Below, piece after piece: positions 25,023 to 33,144 of a stretch of 64,000 bases of DNA; positions within the stretch are counted from its first letter, which is position 1, and each line of letters opens with the position of its first letter. Made by a program: the position numbers and the translations under genes. A model generated the notes under the pieces. It was not told the origin of the DNA, did not search any database, and saw only the letters and a program-made list of their open reading frames with translations. Location: positions 62,001-126,000 of the forward strand of contig NZ_JAUQSX010000009.1 of assembly GCF_030581005.1 (NCBI RefSeq), written 5' to 3'. This stretch comes from Hymenobacter mellowenesis (lineage in GTDB: Bacteria; Bacteroidota; Bacteroidia; Cytophagales; Hymenobacteraceae).

Positions 25023-26327
25023 ATGGCTTCTGTTCCACTTTCTCCCGCTGAGCCCTTGGCCGATGCGCTCGCCGCCCAGGTCGCGCACCGCGACGACCAG
25101 ATAAAACAGCTGCGCCGCCAGCTGCTGCTCAAGCAGTTCGAGCTGGATACGGTGCTCGGCGTGGCCCACGACATGACGGCCCGCGACCACACCGTCGACG
25201 AGCTCTACCATATGCTGCGCCTCACCCTGCAAGGCCAGCGCAACGTGGTGCAGCTGCTGCTGCTGGCCCGCGAAGACCACGGCTTTCAGGCCCGCGTGGC
25301 CCTGGGCTGCGACCTGGCCGAGGCCGAAAAGCTGGTGCTCAGCCAACACCTGCGCGAGGGTGGCGTCACGCAGTTGCAAGCCGTGGAAGACCTGCACCTC
25401 GGCCCGGCCTGGGACCGGTACGAACTGGTGATACCCGTGCTGCGCCAGAAGCAGGTGGCGGCCTATGTGTTTGTGGGCGGTCTGCGCACCGATTTCGACC
25501 GCCAGCAGCTCATTCCCTTCCTCGGCTCATTGGCCAACACCCTGATTGGAGCCGTGGAAAACCGCCGCCTGCAGGCCCAGCGCGTGGCCGATGCCGCCGT
25601 GCGCAAGGAAATCGAAATTGCCCAGGAAGTGCAGGCCATGCTTTTCCCGCGCAGCCTGCCCAACGACGCGCACCTGGCCATTGAGCGCAGCTACGTGCCC
25701 CACACCGAAATCGGCGGCGACTACTACGACGTGGTCGAAATCGACCCGCACCGCTTGCTGCTGTGCGTGGCCGACGTGAGCGGCAAGGGCGTGCCAGCTT
25801 CGCTGCTGATGTCGAACTTCCAGGCCGGGCTGCGCACGCTGCTGCGCCAGGGCGTGGAGCTGGCCACCATCGTGCCCGAGCTCAACCACTTGCTATTCCG
25901 CAACTCAGGCGGCGAGAAATTTATTACGGCCTTCCTCGGCATCTACGACCGCCGCACCCGCCGTCTGCAGTACGTGAACGCCGGCCACAACGACCCGCTG
26001 CTGTTGCGCGACAACGGCACCGTGGAGCCGCTGAAACACGGCACCGTCATGCTCGGCATCATGGAAGAGCTGCCGATGATACGCGTGGGCGAAATCGAAA
26101 TTCCGCGTCAGTCCCTTCTGCTGCTCTACACCGATGGCCTGACCGAAGTGTTCGATGCCGCCGGCAATGAGTTTGGCGAAGAGGGTGTGCTGCAGGTGCT
26201 GCACCGCAGCCGCTACCTGCCCCTGCATAAGCTGCACCAGGAACTGTTGCGTAGCATCAACGCCTTCAGCGCCCACAATGCCCAGTTTGCCGACGACGTG
26301 ACGATTCTCAGTTGCCGATTTAAGTAG
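25023..26327 (+). CDS. SpoIIE-type PP2C serine phosphatase with sensor domain
   Basis: 434 aa. Residues about 15-50 are a coiled coil (DQIKQLRRQLLLKQFEL), residues about 50-190 look like a GAF-type sensor, and 195-434 are a PP2C/SpoIIE phosphatase domain: AQEVQAMLFPRSLPND, GGDYYDVVEID, CVADVSGKGVPASLLMS, NAGHNDPLLL, LYTDGLTEVFD and the final FADDVTILSCRF. The metal-binding Asp residues are all present. Such proteins dephosphorylate anti-sigma-factor antagonists in partner-switching; no partner gene is visible here. Confidence 0.93.
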   Translation: MASVPLSPAEPLADALAAQVAHRDDQIKQLRRQLLLKQFELDTVLGVAHDMTARDHTVDELYHMLRLTLQGQRNVVQLLLLAREDHGFQARVALGCDLAEAEKLVLSQHLREGGVTQLQAVEDLHLGPAWDRYELVIPVLRQKQVAAYVFVGGLRTDFDRQQLIPFLGSLANTLIGAVENRRLQAQRVADAAVRKEIEIAQEVQAMLFPRSLPNDAHLAIERSYVPHTEIGGDYYDVVEIDPHRLLLCVADVSGKGVPASLLMSNFQAGLRTLLRQGVELATIVPELNHLLFRNSGGEKFITAFLGIYDRRTRRLQYVNAGHNDPLLLRDNGTVEPLKHGTVMLGIMEELPMIRVGEIEIPRQSLLLLYTDGLTEVFDAAGNEFGEEGVLQVLHRSRYLPLHKLHQELLRSINAFSAHNAQFADDVTILSCRFK

Positions 26328-26367
26328 GGGATAAGGTAAATGCCCGGTAATCCCTTTTTCTTATCCC

Positions 26368-27843
26368 TTATCTCTCATTAAGCGAAGCGTCCGCCAGCCA
26401 GCTTTCGCAGCGAATGAGCAAGGCTAGGCAGATGAAAAACACCGGCCCAATCTTGTCGGCTTCCACCAACTCGTTTAGGGTGAGGTGGAAGACGATGACG
26501 ACGAACGACATGGTGGCCCCGAGTATCACGCGGCGCACTTCGGGGTGGTGGCGGGAACGGTGGTAGAGGCTTTCGGCCTTGAGAAGTGCCGAGGCGATGA
26601 AGACCAGGAAAAGCAAAAAGCCGGGAATGCCTTGCTCGGCCAGCTGCAGCAGGAAGTAGTTGTGGGTGGTCGATTTCTCGGGATTATCGCTCACGTACGT
26701 ACGGAAGCTCTTGATAGTGTAGCGCTTGTATTCGGGGTAGAACGTGGCCGCACCACTGCCCACAATGGGCTTATCGGCAATCATGCGAGCGGCGGCCACC
26801 CAGCGGTACACCCGTTCCATGCCCGATACGTCCTGCATTTTGTAGGTGGCTTCGAGGTGTTTCTCGAAGTTCTTGCCGTTGAAAATGGTGCGCTCGAAGT
26901 TGGGCGCGAATTCCATGTAGTTGTCGCCGGTGGTGATGTGGACCACGCCAAAAGCCGTGACCACGGCCACGACCAACAGCACCACCTTGGTGAAACGTAG
27001 GCGCATCACCACGTAGTAGAGGGCCGCAATGGGCAGCGACAGCATCGAGGCCCGCGTGTAGGACGTGACCAGCCCAAACAGCAGCAGGCCCAACGCCACC
27101 CGCCAGGCCAGCCGGGGGCCGGCCTTGGTGGCGGCCCGCATCGCAAACCAGCAAAACGGAACAAGCAGCGCCAGCATGGTGGCATAAATGACGTGGTTGC
27201 GGAAAAAAGGCCGCAGTGCCCAGTTAATGTGCTCGAAATCAAAGCCCTTGGTGGCGTGCCGGGTCACCACGTACACCACGCTCAGGCAAGCCCCGGTGGC
27301 GTAAAAGGCCGCGAAACGCCAGGAATCGGCCGGTCGGCGCACAATGAGCAGCGTGCCCAGCACAAACGGCGTGAGGTACCACACCTTGGCCAGCAGGTAC
27401 TTAAAGGATTTGAGCGTATCGACCGAGAAAAACGCATCGACGGCCGTCCAGAGCAGCATCAGGCCCAGGATGATGAGCAGCGGATGGAGCCACTCGCGGC
27501 GCGGAATGTGGCCGGTGCCCAGCAGCAGCGCCGCCCCCACGCACCCCGTGAGGGCCAGCATAAGTGGCTCGGAAGGCACGTCCATGCTCAGGCCGCCAAA
27601 CAGGCTGATTTCTTCCGAAAACGGCAGCAGGAAAAACAGCAGGTAATAAATCCAGCGCCATTCCACCAGCACCACCAGCAGGGCCACGGCCAGGGCCGCC
27701 GGCAGCAGCAGGGCCGGCAGGCGCGTGAGCGCCGCCGCCGCGCCGCCCACCAGCAGCAGGCCCACAAAGGCCATAAACAGCAGCTGCGGACCGTCGAAAG
27801 ACTGCCGGAGCCGTTGCCAGAGGTTGGTTACGGACGGGTTCAC
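26368..27843 (-). CDS. O-antigen ligase / Wzy family membrane protein
   Basis: 491 aa from a GTG that overlaps the Wzz-like stop by 4 nt (GTGA). About 12 membrane segments; a long periplasmic loop in the last third contains RWVAAARMIADKPIVGSGAATFYPEYKRY and TTHNYFLLQLAEQGIPGFLLF, the Wzy_C/WaaL signature with HN. It polymerises or ligates lipid-linked glycans on the outer face of the inner membrane. The C-terminus ASLNER and its stop codon are built from the same GCTTCGCTTAATGA sequence as the repeat in the GT2 gene. Confidence 0.9.
   Translation of the reverse strand: MNPSVTNLWQRLRQSFDGPQLLFMAFVGLLLVGGAAAALTRLPALLLPAALAVALLVVLVEWRWIYYLLFFLLPFSEEISLFGGLSMDVPSEPLMLALTGCVGAALLLGTGHIPRREWLHPLLIILGLMLLWTAVDAFFSVDTLKSFKYLLAKVWYLTPFVLGTLLIVRRPADSWRFAAFYATGACLSVVYVVTRHATKGFDFEHINWALRPFFRNHVIYATMLALLVPFCWFAMRAATKAGPRLAWRVALGLLLFGLVTSYTRASMLSLPIAALYYVVMRLRFTKVVLLVVAVVTAFGVVHITTGDNYMEFAPNFERTIFNGKNFEKHLEATYKMQDVSGMERVYRWVAAARMIADKPIVGSGAATFYPEYKRYTIKSFRTYVSDNPEKSTTHNYFLLQLAEQGIPGFLLFLVFIASALLKAESLYHRSRHHPEVRRVILGATMSFVVIVFHLTLNELVEADKIGPVFFICLALLIRCESWLADASLNER
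26370..26392. repeat. copy of the GCTTCGCTTAATGA repeat end
   Basis: TCTCATTAAGCGAAGCGTCC here matches the right end of the palindrome at 19643-19740 and the sequence at 31873-31889. In this place it provides the last codons and stop of the O-antigen ligase gene. A short inverted repeat AGGGGATAAG/CTTATCCCTT (26327-26370) lies next to it, between the convergent genes. Confidence 0.5.
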
Positions 27844-28922
27844 GCCGGGCGGGCGGCACTGGGCCGGTTGCGGCGGTACAATTCCAGCAGGGCAATGAAA
27901 ATCACCGACAGCACAAACGTCAGCGCCACCGAGCCCACCACAATAAGCCAGCGCACGGGCTTGATTTTCTTGGTGGCCGGGTAGGCCTTCTGCACCAGGT
28001 AGACGCTCGAAAGATGCCCTTTCAAGCTCAGCTCAGCCGTTTCAAAAGCCGAGCGGGCCGAGATGAGGCGGGCCTGCAAATCGGCCACGCGGGTGGTGAA
28101 CATGCTCAGCGAGTCGGTACCCTGCACGTAGCGCTCCAGGTTGATGAGGTTGCCGCCGTCGGCCTTGGTGAGGCCGCGCAGGGCGCGCCGGAGGCCGGCC
28201 ACGTCGCCGCCGCTGGCTTCGGCCTTGCGCAGGGCCGCCTCGGTTTCGATGAGCTGCTTCACCATGTAGCGGCCCTGCATTTCGAGGCCGAAGATGCCGT
28301 AGTGCTTGCGGGCGCCCACCAGTTCCTGGCGGCTGCGCTCGAAGCTGGTGCTCAGGTATTCGTAGCGGCTACGGTAGAGGTCGCGCACTTTCTGGCGGTT
28401 TTCCAGGGTGAGCTGCTGGTTCACCGAGTCGATGACCTGCACTAGGGTGTTGGCAATCTGGGCGGCCAGGTTTTTGTCCTTGTCCATGAACGTGAGCTCG
28501 ATGGCGTCGCGCTCGTTGTGCACGATGGACAGGTTATCGGTAAATTCCTTGAGCACGTAGTTGTCGGCCACGTCGTCGCCGGGCGCGCCGGCCTCGTAGT
28601 GCTTGTAGAGGCCAAATTTTTTGATGAGCAGTTCGGCCACCGGCTGCGACTCGCCGATGGTGATGGCGCGGTCCAGGTCTTCGGCCCGGCCGCCGAGCTC
28701 CAGCTTGTTGCGCGACTGGCCGTTTTCTTCCAGCAGGCGGTCAGGGTCAGCCGTTTGCGGGTTGGTGGGGATGAAAATGGCGGTGGAGCGGTAGATGTTG
28801 GGCAGCAGCAGCGCCACCACAATGCTCACGACGGCGGCCAGGACCACGGCCCCGGCCACGAGGTTTTTCCAGCGGTTGATAATGGGCCCCAGGCCCACCA
28901 GCGAGAAAGAAGGTGCAGACAT
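27840..28922 (-). CDS. Wzz-like polysaccharide co-polymerase
   Basis: 360 aa. Membrane helices at about 20-40 (NLVAGAVVLAAVVSIVVALLL) and 328-350, with a large helical periplasmic domain between them including long coiled-coil stretches (YRSRYEYLSTSFERSRQELVGA, QLIETEAALRKAEASGG). This is the Wzz chain-length regulator layout. It acts with the O-antigen ligase/polymerase, with which it overlaps. No cytoplasmic tyrosine-kinase domain is attached. Confidence 0.9.
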   Translation of the reverse strand: MSAPSFSLVGLGPIINRWKNLVAGAVVLAAVVSIVVALLLPNIYRSTAIFIPTNPQTADPDRLLEENGQSRNKLELGGRAEDLDRAITIGESQPVAELLIKKFGLYKHYEAGAPGDDVADNYVLKEFTDNLSIVHNERDAIELTFMDKDKNLAAQIANTLVQVIDSVNQQLTLENRQKVRDLYRSRYEYLSTSFERSRQELVGARKHYGIFGLEMQGRYMVKQLIETEAALRKAEASGGDVAGLRRALRGLTKADGGNLINLERYVQGTDSLSMFTTRVADLQARLISARSAFETAELSLKGHLSSVYLVQKAYPATKKIKPVRWLIVVGSVALTFVLSVIFIALLELYRRNRPSAARPA

Positions 28923-29046
28923 ACAGAAAAGAAGGCGCCTGCGCTCGTTCTTTTAAATGGGAGGGAAGGGGCGGGAAGGCGGCAGGCAAAGATAGCCGGA
29001 AAATGGCCCCGTCCGGCACGCCATGCGGTTGGGCCGGTGCGTTGCG

Positions 29047-29054
29047 TAGATTTG
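29047..29054 (+). promoter_or_regulatory. -7 promoter box (TAGATTTG) of the flippase gene
   Basis: An exact TAnnTTTG match with a TTG (29029-29031) 15 nt upstream as a possible -33 box. Transcription would start near 29060, so the true start codon must lie after that. Confidence 0.5.
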
Positions 29055-29160
29055 CAAACCCGGCGCAACGCGTCGGTTATCCTTTCCCGCCCTTAGTTAC
29101 CTCGTCGGCATCAAACGGTTTTTTGGTAATATTAGCTTCGTCGTCCTGCTCAACCTGCTG

Positions 29161-30534
29161 GTGAAACCCGGCTGGGTGGTGGTCGAAAACCTGGTGCAGG
29201 ACCGGCTCGGGCACGCCACGTTCGGGCTGGTCACGGCCCTGTCGGCGCTCACGCTGGTGGTGGCCGCGCTGTCCGACCTCGGCCTCACGCCCTACGCCGT
29301 GCAGCGCGTGGCCGCCGAGCCCCGCTTCATGGCCGAAACCTTTCCCACGCTGCTGCCCCTGCGCGGGGCGCTCAACTTTGTGGCGCTGGCCGCCATGCTG
29401 GCCGTGGGCTGGGTGCTGGGCTACCGCGGCAACGAGCTGCTGCTGCTCGGAGCCGTGGGCGGGGCCCTGCTGCTGGCCCAGTACGGGCAGTTTTTGCGCG
29501 GCACCCTGCAGGCCCACCAGAAATTCAACACCGACGCTGTGCTCTCGGTGCTCGAAAAATTTGTGCTTCTGGGGGCCGTGCTCGTGCTGCTGCCCATCGG
29601 CCTCACGCTGCCCAACTACGTGGGTGCCCGGCTGGCTGCGGCGGCCTTCACCGCCGTGCTCACTTATGGGCTGATGACGCGCCTGTTTGGCCGCGTGCGC
29701 TACCGCTGGCAGGGCCCCGTGGCCCGCACGGCCCTGCGCGCCAGCCTGCCCTTCGCCCTCATGACGCTGCTGTACGGCGTGAATGAGCGTATCGACATGG
29801 TGATGCTCGAACGCTTGGCCTCGCCCACCGAGGCCGGCTACTACGCCGGTGCCTACCGCTGGGTCGATGCCGTGATGATGTACGCCTGGACGGTGCTGCC
29901 GCTGTTTTTTGCCAAATTCGCCAGCGTGCCGAAGGATGCCAGTGCCCAGCGCCAACTACTCATGTTCGGGCAGCGCATCGTCACGCTGCCTATGCTTTTC
30001 ATCGTCGCCTTCGTGCTGTTTCGGGGTGAAGTAGTGTTCTGGCAGTTCAGCCACAGCACCCCGGCCGAGGTAGCCCGGATGACCTTGTGTTTGAAAATTC
30101 TATTCGTCAATGTGCTGGTGCACGCCTTCTTTGCCATCTATAGCACGTTGCTCACCAGCACCACCCACGAGCGCGCCGTGAGCTGGCTGGTGGCCCTGAG
30201 CATCTTCCTCAACATCGGCCTGAACCTGTTTTTGCTGCCGCGCTACGGCGCCATTGCCGCCTCGCTCGACACGCTGCTGTGCGCCTTGGCCGTGTCGGTG
30301 GGCTACCTGGTGCTGGTGGCGCGGCGCACCGGCGTGGGCGTGCCCGGGCGGCTGCTGGCCCGGCTGCTGCTGGCGTTTGGGCTGCTCTGCGGCGCCTGGG
30401 CCGGCCTGCAATACGGCCTCTATCTCAGCTGGTGGCTGGAAGCGGGCGTGATGGCCGTGGTGTTTGGGCTGATTGTGCTGGGCACGGGGCTGGTGCGAAG
30501 GAAGGAAATTATGAGCTTGACGGGAAAGAGTTAG
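29161..30534 (+). CDS. Wzx-like polysaccharide flippase, N-terminus unclear
   Basis: 457 aa from the GTG at 29161, but the frame stays open back to the stop at 29047 and codes for GIKRFFGNISFVVLLNLLV just before the GTG, which is evidently the first transmembrane helix. No ATG, GTG or TTG is available there, so an ATC/ATT-type start or a sequence change must be considered. About 12 membrane segments with the family patterns VENLVQDRLGHATFGLVTAL, GALNFVALAAML and GVNERIDMVMLERLASPTEAG. It flips lipid-linked sugars across the inner membrane. Confidence 0.85.
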   Translation: MKPGWVVVENLVQDRLGHATFGLVTALSALTLVVAALSDLGLTPYAVQRVAAEPRFMAETFPTLLPLRGALNFVALAAMLAVGWVLGYRGNELLLLGAVGGALLLAQYGQFLRGTLQAHQKFNTDAVLSVLEKFVLLGAVLVLLPIGLTLPNYVGARLAAAAFTAVLTYGLMTRLFGRVRYRWQGPVARTALRASLPFALMTLLYGVNERIDMVMLERLASPTEAGYYAGAYRWVDAVMMYAWTVLPLFFAKFASVPKDASAQRQLLMFGQRIVTLPMLFIVAFVLFRGEVVFWQFSHSTPAEVARMTLCLKILFVNVLVHAFFAIYSTLLTSTTHERAVSWLVALSIFLNIGLNLFLLPRYGAIAASLDTLLCALAVSVGYLVLVARRTGVGVPGRLLARLLLAFGLLCGAWAGLQYGLYLSWWLEAGVMAVVFGLIVLGTGLVRRKEIMSLTGKS

Positions 30535-30540
30535 AGGGAT

Positions 30541-30655
30541 AAGAACGTCATGTCGAGCGCAGCCGAGACATCTCGCGTGCCAGCACTAATTCTTTTCATC
30601 AATTTGATTACTTCGGCACGCGAGATGTCTCGGCTGCGCTCGACATGACGTTCTT
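30541..30655. repeat. interspersed palindromic element (copy d), perfect 41-bp arms
   Basis: AAGAACGTCATGTCGAGCGC... (30541-30581) is perfectly complementary to 30615-30655, with a 33-nt loop. It has GAGACATCTC in place of GAAGCATCTC. It sits between the flippase and the GT4 gene. Confidence 0.85.
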
Positions 30656-30668
30656 GTAATTCCAAAAT

Positions 30669-31832
30669 ATGACCTCAACCGCCCCGCTGCACATCGCCGT
30701 CAATACCCGTTTTCTGCTGCCGGGCGCGCACCTGGAGGGCATCGGCCGCTTTAGCTACGAAACGCTGAGCCGGCTGATAGCCCAGCACCCGGACGTGACG
30801 TTTCACTTCCTCTTCGACCGGGCTTTTGATAAGCGTTACTTGTTCGGGCCCAACGTGGTGCCGCACGTGCTGCTGCCGCCGGCGCGGCACCCATTTCTGT
30901 TCGTGGCGTGGTTTGAGGGCGCCGTAGCGCTGTGGCTGGCCCGGCACCGCCCAGCGGCGTTTCTGAGCCTAGATGGCTTCACCACGCTGGCCACCAGCGT
31001 GCCGCGCGTCACGGTCATTCACGACCTGGCGTTCGAGCATTTTCCGCTCGATGTGGGTTTGTTGCAACGCAAATACTACCACTGGTTTATGCCCCGCTTC
31101 GCCCGGGCCTCGGCGCAACTGGTGGCGGTGTCGGAAGCCACCAAGGCAGATATCGTGCAGACGTACAGCATCAAACCCGATAAAATCAGCGTGGCCTACA
31201 ATGCGCCCGCCGAGCTGTTTCAGCCCCAGTCCGAGGAAGCGCAGCGCGAAATCCGGCGCCGGTTCAGCCACGGGCAGCCATATTTTTTGTTTGTAGGCGC
31301 CCTTCAACCGCGTAAAAACCTCGGCAACCTGTTGCGCGCCTTCGACTTGTTCAAAGCCCAGGGCGGCCCGGAAGCCTCGGCGGCGCAGTTGCTCATCGTA
31401 GGTCGCAAGGCCTGGAAAGCTGGTCCCATTCTGGAGGCCTATCAGCAAATGCGCCACCAGAATGCCGTGCACTTCACCGGCCGCGTGGCCGATGCCGAGC
31501 TGGCAGGGCTGTATGCAGCGGCGCTGGCTGCGGTGTACGTGCCTTATTTTGAGGGTTTTGGTATTCCTATTGTGGAGGCGCAGGCCAGCGGCTGTCCGGT
31601 GCTTACGTCCCAGGTAAGCTCCATGCCCGAAGTGGCCGGAGAGGGCGGTGCCGAACTGGTCGACCCGCACGCGCCGGAAAGCATTGCCGTCGGGCTGGCC
31701 CGCCTGTGGGAAAATGCCGGCGTGCGCCAGCAGCTGGTGGTTCAGGGGCAGCAGAACTTGGCGCGCTTCTCGTGGGCCCGCAGCGCGGAGGTGCTGTGGG
31801 AGGCAGTGGAAAAGGCGATTGGGGGCAAATAA
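30669..31832 (+). CDS. family 4 (GT-B) glycosyltransferase
   Basis: 387 aa from the ATG at 30669. GT-B fold: an N-terminal Rossmann part beginning LHIAVNTRFLLPGAHLEGIGRF, TVIHDLAFEHFP, VSEATKADIVQTY, then PYFLFVGALQPRKNLGNLLRAFD and YVPYFEGFGIPIVEAQASGCPVL, which holds the donor-binding ExFGxPxxE segment (EGFGIPIVE). It transfers a nucleotide-sugar residue in the cytoplasm during assembly of the surface glycan. It is separated from the flippase gene by a palindrome. Confidence 0.93.
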   Translation: MTSTAPLHIAVNTRFLLPGAHLEGIGRFSYETLSRLIAQHPDVTFHFLFDRAFDKRYLFGPNVVPHVLLPPARHPFLFVAWFEGAVALWLARHRPAAFLSLDGFTTLATSVPRVTVIHDLAFEHFPLDVGLLQRKYYHWFMPRFARASAQLVAVSEATKADIVQTYSIKPDKISVAYNAPAELFQPQSEEAQREIRRRFSHGQPYFLFVGALQPRKNLGNLLRAFDLFKAQGGPEASAAQLLIVGRKAWKAGPILEAYQQMRHQNAVHFTGRVADAELAGLYAAALAAVYVPYFEGFGIPIVEAQASGCPVLTSQVSSMPEVAGEGGAELVDPHAPESIAVGLARLWENAGVRQQLVVQGQQNLARFSWARSAEVLWEAVEKAIGGK

Positions 31833-31874
31833 AGTCTTGCCATTGCGAGCGGAGCTGAAGCAATGACAAGACTT
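31832..31874. repeat. minimal palindrome related to the long family
   Basis: AAGTCTTGCCATTGC at 31832 pairs with GCAATGACAAGACTT ending at 31874 round GAGCGGAGCTGAA, a shortened form of the family core. It is directly followed by a copy of CATTAAGCGAAGCG. Immediately after the GT4 stop, it may serve as terminator. Confidence 0.55.
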
Positions 31875-31895
31875 CATTAAGCGAAGCGTCGTGGT

Positions 31896-31903
31896 TACTT
31901 TTG
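31896..31903 (+). promoter_or_regulatory. -7 promoter box (TACTTTTG)
   Basis: An exact TAnnTTTG match that ends 9 nt before the ATG at 31913, giving a leader of only a few bases for the three-gene operon behind it. Confidence 0.5.
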
Positions 31904-31912
31904 TAGCTCTTT

Positions 31913-32455
31913 ATGGCGCGTCTGCATTCCTACAACTTCACCCACGTGCTGCTGCCGCAGCTGGCCTGGCGCCGCCCTGCTTCGGTGCGCCGCGAGCTGA
32001 GCGACCCTTACCTGGCGCGGGAGCTGCTGCAATACGTGTGGGAAAAAGCGGCCGAAAACCTGCCGGCCGCCGATAAAATTGCGCCCAAAGGCCTGCGCCT
32101 GAGCTGGCACGAAGTGGCCGGCCGCGCCACGGCTTTGTTCCATCTGCCGGCGCCCCAGGCCACGATGGAAGCTTATTTTTCGGCCCTGGTGTACGAGGAA
32201 GATGACGAGCCCGAAACCGAAGCCGAGGAAAAACGCCCCCGTTACTTCACCCTGGAAGCCACGCTGGGCCTGAGCTGCCCCGCCGGTGCCCCCACTCAGA
32301 TAGGCGAGTGGGCCGGCGAAACGCACCGCCACCTGGGCCGCGGCCCGGCTGCCGGCCAGTCCGATACGGCCGCCGCTTTCCTGGCGGTGCTGGCCGCCGT
32401 GCTGGGCCCGTTGCCCGATACGGAAGTGCCCTTCATGCACATCGTGCGTTCCTGA
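31913..32455 (+). CDS. conserved-looking hypothetical protein in polysaccharide operon
   Basis: 180 aa, soluble, no signal peptide. It begins MARLHSYNFTHVLLPQLAWR, has a helical first third (ELLQYVWEKAAENLPAADKI) and a beta-rich acidic middle (EEDDEPETEAEEKRPRYFTLEATLG). I do not recognise the family. The stop overlaps the deacetylase start (TGATG), so it is the first gene of a tight operon with the deacetylase and a GT2. Confidence 0.65.
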   Translation: MARLHSYNFTHVLLPQLAWRRPASVRRELSDPYLARELLQYVWEKAAENLPAADKIAPKGLRLSWHEVAGRATALFHLPAPQATMEAYFSALVYEEDDEPETEAEEKRPRYFTLEATLGLSCPAGAPTQIGEWAGETHRHLGRGPAAGQSDTAAAFLAVLAAVLGPLPDTEVPFMHIVRS

Positions 32456-33144
32456 TGCGGCTGGGTTCCCAGCTCGAAGCGGCTTTGCTGACCCGGCCGC
32501 CTAAACTGCTGCACGCCCTGCTGCCCGGCTGCGAGTGGACCGGCCCGGCCGCCACGCCCGCCGGCGCCACCACGCTGTACCTGACCTTCGACGACGGCCC
32601 CATTCCCGAAGAAACGCCCTGGGTGCTGGAACAACTGGCGCAATACAACGCCCAGGCGGCCTTTTTCTGCGTGGGCGAGAACCTGGGCCGCCACCCCGAC
32701 ATTGCCCGAGCCGCCTTGGCTGCCGGCCACCGCCTCGGCAACCACACCCAGCGCCACCGCAGCGCCTGGAGCCAGTCGCGCGCCGACTACCTGGCGGACG
32801 TGGCCGAGTGCCAGCACACCCTTGGTCAGTTGCTGCCTGCCACTTCAAAAGTATCGGAGGCGGCTGTTGCGCCACTCTTCCGCCCGCCCCACGGCCGGCT
32901 GACGTGGCCCCTTTTGCCACGGCTGCAAAAGGATTACCGGGTAATAATGTGGTCGGTGCTCACCCGCGATTACGACCCCACCCTGCACCCCGAGGACTGC
33001 CTGCGCTACACGCTGGCGGCCGTGCAGCCCGGCGATGTAATCGTGTTTCACGACAGCCGCAAGGCCAGTGCCCGGCTGCGCTTCGTGCTGCCGCGGGTGC
33101 TGGCCCACTTTGCCGAGCGGGGCTTTCAGTTTCTGGCGCCGTGA
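32455..33144 (+). CDS. polysaccharide deacetylase family protein (NodB homology domain)
   Basis: 229 aa from the ATG at 32455, which overlaps the preceding stop. NodB motifs: MT1 in TLYLTFDDGPIPEETPWVL (catalytic base and metal Asp), MT2 HRLGNHTQRHRSAW (metal His pair), MT3 LFRPPHGRLTWPLL, then MWSVLTRDYDPT and VIVFHDSRKAS. No signal peptide is obvious, although the first 35 residues are partly hydrophobic. It removes acetyl groups from N-acetylglucosamine or similar residues of the glycan. Confidence 0.93.
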   Translation: MRLGSQLEAALLTRPPKLLHALLPGCEWTGPAATPAGATTLYLTFDDGPIPEETPWVLEQLAQYNAQAAFFCVGENLGRHPDIARAALAAGHRLGNHTQRHRSAWSQSRADYLADVAECQHTLGQLLPATSKVSEAAVAPLFRPPHGRLTWPLLPRLQKDYRVIMWSVLTRDYDPTLHPEDCLRYTLAAVQPGDVIVFHDSRKASARLRFVLPRVLAHFAERGFQFLAP

